This document shows positions 6,879 to 9,055 of a stretch of DNA of 9,055 bases, piece by piece; the stretch's first letter is position 1; every line of letters starts with the position of its first letter. The translations under genes were made by a program, and so were the position numbers. The stretch is from JAJRZX01 sp964472295 (lineage in GTDB: Bacteria > Desulfobacterota > GWC2-55-46 > JADFVP01), in the NCBI GenBank assembly GCA_964472295.1, contig CAYYJQ010000060.1:1-9055 (forward strand). Direction: 5' to 3'. The notes beneath the pieces are model-generated. The model searched no databases and had not been told where the DNA came from. It was given only the letters and a program-made list of their open reading frames with translations.

Positions 6879-7694
6879 ATGGAAAAAGAGAAAGGCAAGC
6901 CCATGCTCCACGGAAAGAAAATAGTCGTTGTCCTTCCGGCATACCGCGCCGAGAAGACCCTCCTCATGACCTATAACGATATTCCCCATGACATCGTGGA
7001 TGAGGTGGTCCTTGTGGACGACTGTAGCAGGGATGGAACCGTGGAGGAAGGCAAAAAACTCGGCATAAAGCACATCCTTGTGCACAGGGAAAACCTCGGG
7101 TACGGCGGCAACCAGAAAACCTGCTACGCCGAGGCCCTGAAACTTGGGGCCGATATTGTCGTAATGCTCCACCCTGATTACCAGTACACCCCGAAACTCA
7201 TCTCCGCCATGGCGTCCATGATAGCCTCGGGCGAGTTCGACGTGGTCCTCGCCTCACGAATCCTTGGCCGGGGGGCACTCGCAGGAGGGATGCCTCTCTA
7301 TAAATACATTTCAAACAGGTTTCTTACCCTCGTTGAAAACATCCTCATCGGCGAAAAACTATCTGAATACCACACAGGCTACAGGGCCTTCTCAAGAGAT
7401 GTCCTCGAAACCCTGCCGCTCCTCGAGGACTCCGACGACTTTGTCTTTGACAACCAGATGATAGCACAGGCCGTGTACTTTGGTTTCAGGATGGGCGAAA
7501 TCAGTTGTCCCACAAAGTACTTTCCCGAGGCCTCGTCCATCAACTTCAGCAGAAGCGTTACATACGGCCTCGGAGTCCTTACTACGGCGGTTCACTTCAG
7601 GCTCCATAAATGGGGGATAAAAAAATACCCCATCTTTGAAAAGATGGGCCGGCGGCTTGGCTCGACAGCCGAACGGGCCGTGAAAGTGACGTAA
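6879..7694 (+). CDS. Family 2 glycosyltransferase (DPM1-like catalytic domain)
   Basis: This enzyme should transfer a sugar from a nucleotide-sugar donor; donor and acceptor are unknown. The GT-A fold motifs are visible in order: VVVLPAYRAEKTL (16-28), the nucleotide-binding VDDCSRDGT (46-54), ENLGYGGNQ (71-79), the metal-binding DxD-equivalent LHPDYQY (97-103), and the acceptor/catalytic region EYHTGYRAFSRD (163-174) with DDFVFDNQ (186-193). At 271 aa it is only the catalytic domain. No convincing membrane helix is present, so it is probably cytosolic or membrane-peripheral, unlike DPM-type enzymes with C-terminal helices. The first ATG is 6879, but no ribosome site precedes it. The ATG at 6903 (codon 9) has GAGAAAGG 7 nt upstream and starts just before the first beta strand. 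It is a single gene with its own promoter, divergent from the importer; no pathway partner is visible. Confidence 0.92.
   Translation: MEKEKGKPMLHGKKIVVVLPAYRAEKTLLMTYNDIPHDIVDEVVLVDDCSRDGTVEEGKKLGIKHILVHRENLGYGGNQKTCYAEALKLGADIVVMLHPDYQYTPKLISAMASMIASGEFDVVLASRILGRGALAGGMPLYKYISNRFLTLVENILIGEKLSEYHTGYRAFSRDVLETLPLLEDSDDFVFDNQMIAQAVYFGFRMGEISCPTKYFPEASSINFSRSVTYGLGVLTTAVHFRLHKWGIKKYPIFEKMGRRLGSTAERAVKVT
6888..6905 (+). promoter_or_regulatory. Ribosome binding site supporting a later glycosyltransferase start
   Basis: GAGAAAGG (6888-6895) ends 7 nt before the in-frame ATG at 6903. The upstream ATG at 6879 is preceded by a GC-rich stretch with no such site. The shorter protein would be 263 aa, beginning MLHGKKIVVVLPAY. 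Confidence 0.6.
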
Positions 7695-7725
7695 GAAAAG
7701 GAAGAGAAAAAAGAAAATAAGGGGG

Positions 7726-7783
7726 GGCGGGCGGCGCCCGCCAAAAGATGGAAAGAAAAGGGAAAGAAGCGGGCTCTGCCCGC
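7726..7783 (+). repeat. Pair of GC triloop hairpins, copy B
   Basis: GGCGGGC (7726-7732) pairs perfectly with GCCCGCC (7736-7742), and GCGGGC (7769-7774) pairs with GCCCGC (7778-7783). Both have 3-nt loops and are joined by a purine-rich linker. The stems match those of copy A, while the loop bases differ (GGC and TCT here, TTC and TTT in copy A read on the minus strand). Confidence 0.55.
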
Positions 7784-7800
7784 AAATCAAAGGATATTCC

Positions 7801-7824
7801 ACTTTCTTTTTGAAAAAAGAAAGT
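7801..7824 (+). repeat. Long A/T hairpin, copy B
   Basis: The arm ACTTTCTTTTT (7801-7811) pairs perfectly with 7814-7824, leaving a 2-nt centre. All 24 bases match copy A read on the minus strand. It is followed by CTTTTAATT, so on the plus strand it might serve as a weak terminator for the glycosyltransferase gene, but the A/T-only stem makes this doubtful. Confidence 0.65.
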
Positions 7825-7945
7825 CTTTTAATTGGGCGGCAATGTCCCTCTGGTTTTTCGGGACACGACGTATAGGAAGGCACATACTACTACGAAGGAC
7901 CTGCGTAAAGGAAAACTAGTAGGGCGGGGACGGGTTCATTGGTAG

Positions 7946-7999
7946 GGTGGGCTCTGCCCACCAAAGACTTTGGTTGGGTAGAGCGGAGCGAAACCCAAC
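7946..7999 (+). repeat. REP-like hairpin doublet, copy B
   Basis: The first hairpin is GGTGGGC (7946-7952) paired with GCCCACC (7956-7962) around TCT. The second is GTTGGGT (7973-7979) paired with ACCCAAC (7993-7999) around a centre with AGAGCG and AGCGAA. The second matches the copy A palindrome (2018-2044) at 24 of 27 positions, with a compensatory pair change in the stem. The first hairpin of the doublet has no partner in copy A. Confidence 0.6.
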
Positions 8000-8070
8000 A
8001 AAGAGGGGGGCGTTGCTCACCTGAAAACCCAGCAAAGCTTTGCCGCCAAACCTCTCAAATGGTGCTCGCT

Positions 8071-8529
8071 TTACCCTATCGCAAGGCCGCAGCCCGGGCA
8101 GGAATGAAGGGCAAAACCTATATCCGCCCCGCAGGCCGGACACCTCCCTGCCGAAATCTGCTCGCCCATTTCCTTGAGTTCCGGGCTGGCCTCAAGATGT
8201 ATTTCCTCAAGCTTTCTCATGGCGTCTATGGCAAAGGGCTCTTCCACGAAGAGACCATAACCATCTGATGAGCAACACCCCCCTCCTCCCGCGAGGTTCA
8301 GTACCTGGGGGCGGAAGCCGTACTTCTTGAGCCTGTCGCCAAGCCACTTCATATCACCGGGCGTCCCGCTCTCAAGGAGCACCAGGGCCGCTTCATTGTC
8401 CCCAGAGTCCATGGCCACAGGCCTCTCCTCCCCTGGCCGTATAAGCGGCAGGTCGCACTTGTTGCATACCTCGATATGAGGCAGAAATTCCGCGCCGCAC
8501 CCCGGACATACCTTTACATCTTCGTCCAT
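8071..8529 (-). CDS. Small protein with two zinc ribbons flanking a DUF2007-like middle region
   Basis: I do not recognise this gene by name. The 152-residue protein carries four cysteines in two CxxC pairs at the N-terminus (C8, C11, C22, C25) and again at the C-terminus (C130, C133, C144, C147), each set able to hold one zinc ion. The middle (about 45-110; ALVLLESGTPGDMKWLGDRLKKYGF) resembles the DUF2007-type fold of putative signalling proteins, where a short segment compares a position and a protein partner; this is a weak resemblance. It contains a glycine run followed by a C85-C86 pair. There is no signal peptide or membrane helix, so it is cytosolic. The ATG at 8529 has GAGG 6 nt upstream (8536-8539). 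It converges with the glycosyltransferase gene and stands alone. Function unknown. Confidence 0.85.
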   Translation of the reverse strand: MDEDVKVCPGCGAEFLPHIEVCNKCDLPLIRPGEERPVAMDSGDNEAALVLLESGTPGDMKWLGDRLKKYGFRPQVLNLAGGGGCCSSDGYGLFVEEPFAIDAMRKLEEIHLEASPELKEMGEQISAGRCPACGADIGFALHSCPGCGLAIG

Positions 8530-8621
8530 ATCTTACCTCTAATATATTTTATTAAGCGCTCCCGCCGCCTTTCCCTGGCAAGGGGTCATATTTTTTACCC
8601 CCCCTCTCCACAGTGTTCTTG

Positions 8622-8630
8622 ATTATAACA
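8622..8630 (-). promoter_or_regulatory. Candidate extended -10 promoter of the zinc-ribbon gene
   Basis: The minus strand reads TGTTATAAT, a TGn element directly joined to a perfect TATAAT (8622-8627). No good -35 lies at the usual distance, which extended -10 promoters do not need. Transcription would begin near 8615, leaving an 86-nt leader before the ATG at 8529. The rest of the 8530-8718 gap holds no gene that I can see. Confidence 0.45.
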
Positions 8631-8718
8631 CAGACTCGTGGTAAAAATAAATAACGGCTGAGCTCGCATCTCTAAGATTTGTGGCTCTGGCCGGTGTTTT
8701 TTTCGCGTTTTTTTCTAT

Positions 8719-8810
<92 letters not shown>

Positions 8811-8814
8811 GTAA

Positions 8815-8929
8815 GGGGGCCATGTCATTGGGGACCATATCATCGGGGGCTGTGTCGCGGGGGGCATGTAACGGGGGCATATCACGGGGCGATATTACGG
8901 CTGGCGACGTTGTGGGGGGGCGATAGCCT
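8815..8929 (+). repeat. G-rich degenerate tandem repeat between the two tRNA genes
   Basis: About eight units of 13-15 nt each begin with a run of four to seven G and continue with a CATATCAC-like tail. Units start at about 8815, 8830, 8845, 8859, 8873, 8886, 8899 (strongly diverged, no G-run) and 8914. The first two are 15 nt, the next two 14, the next two 13. It lies directly after the tRNA-Ser CCA end. No gene is supported in the whole 8811-9012 spacer. Confidence 0.65.
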
Positions 8930-8939
8930 TGAGGGCTAT
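8923..8939. repeat. Small hairpin after the G-rich repeat
   Basis: ATAGCC (8923-8928) pairs with GGCTAT (8934-8939) around a 5-nt loop. No T-run follows on either side, so a terminator role for the tRNA-Ser transcript is uncertain. Confidence 0.3.
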
Positions 8940-9012
8940 GTACTATTCTTAATAATGGTTACACACGGGATCGCCGCGTTCGGTCCCATGATAATACAAA
9001 AAACCTTCTTAT

Positions 9013-9055
9013 GCGCCTGTAGCTCAGCTGGATAGAGCGTCGGACTACGAATCCG
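9013..9055 (+). tRNA. trnR(acg): tRNA-Arg(ACG), 3' part cut by the window end
   Basis: The first 43 nt of a tRNA are present: acceptor 5' strand GCGCCTG (9013-9019), the D arm with AGCTCAGCTGGATAGAGC, and the anticodon stem TCGGA with loop CTACGAA, giving anticodon ACG at 9047-9049. The A at the first anticodon position is normally edited to inosine so that CGU, CGC and CGA are read. The 3' half, T arm and acceptor lie outside the window. GATAAT (8990-8995) is a possible -10 with no good -35. Confidence 0.9.

Larger units (their letters stand above)
7695..8043 (+). repeat. Composite hairpin-rich intergenic element, copy B (between the glycosyltransferase and zinc-ribbon genes)
   Basis: This occupies most of the 376-nt gene-free stretch between two convergent genes. 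Starting right after the glycosyltransferase stop it holds: a purine-rich tract (7695-7725), GC triloop hairpin 1 (7726-7742), GC triloop hairpin 2 (7769-7783), a long A/T hairpin (7801-7824), a 6-bp hairpin (7843-7865), a unique spacer (about 7866-7940), a GC hairpin (7946-7962), a REP-like palindrome (7973-7999) and a perfect 12-bp palindrome (8032-8043). Order and orientation relative to the upstream gene match copy A at 2018-2245. I see no gene in it. Confidence 0.65.

Noticed and set aside
6696..7172. 158-aa minus-strand open frame spanning the divergent promoter region
   Set aside because: It overlaps the glycosyltransferase motifs in antisense and crosses the promoter pair; no recognisable domain.
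7392..7883. 163-aa minus-strand open frame
   Set aside because: Half is translated repeat DNA and half is antisense to the glycosyltransferase.
7939..8268. 109-aa plus-strand open frame starting in the REP-like doublet
   Set aside because: The start is translated repeat and the rest is antisense to the zinc-ribbon gene, whose cysteine motifs are convincing.
8815..8929. CRISPR array
   Set aside because: The units are 13-15 nt with no unique spacers and poor repeat identity; this is a degenerate tandem repeat.

Overview
The window comes from a bacterium, probably Gram-negative, of middling GC content. The clues are a lipoprotein-type binding protein with Opp/Dpp-type permeases, tRNA genes that encode their own CCA end, consensus sigma-70-type promoters, and intergenic REP-like hairpins. 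I cannot name the lineage from sequence reading alone; an environmental Desulfobacterota- or Nitrospirota-like genome is a weak guess.

Left and centre (87-6709, all minus strand): a complete Opp/Dpp-type ABC importer. In transcription order it encodes a very large family 5 substrate-binding lipoprotein (747 aa), an OppB/DppB-type permease, an OppC/DppC-type permease and a fused double ATPase (OppD-like plus OppF-like halves, 630 aa). The first three genes are 28-36 nt apart. The ATPase gene is set apart by 274 nt of hairpin-rich repeat DNA. A hairpin at 9-36 may end the operon. The binding proteins of this family collect peptides or similar small molecules, the two permeases form the channel, and the ATPase powers it. 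The exact substrate cannot be read from the sequence.

Middle right (6710-7694): a divergent promoter region of about 170 nt, with a fully consensus -35/-10 pair reading right into a family 2 glycosyltransferase gene. The probable start of that gene is 6903.

Right (7695-9055): a 376-nt gene-free stretch carries the second copy of the hairpin-rich composite element found inside the transporter operon. It is followed by a convergent gene for a small protein with two zinc ribbons, then tRNA-Ser(GCU), a G-rich degenerate tandem repeat, and tRNA-Arg(ACG), which is cut by the window edge.

The most noteworthy pattern is the composite intergenic element. Each copy follows a stop codon, in the same orientation relative to the upstream gene and with the same order of parts: two GC triloop hairpins in a purine-rich strand, a long A/T hairpin with 24 identical bases in both copies, a variable hairpin, and a REP-like hairpin whose two copies show a compensatory base-pair change. 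One copy separates the ATPase gene from the rest of its operon. I found no CRISPR array, transposase, phage gene or defence system.
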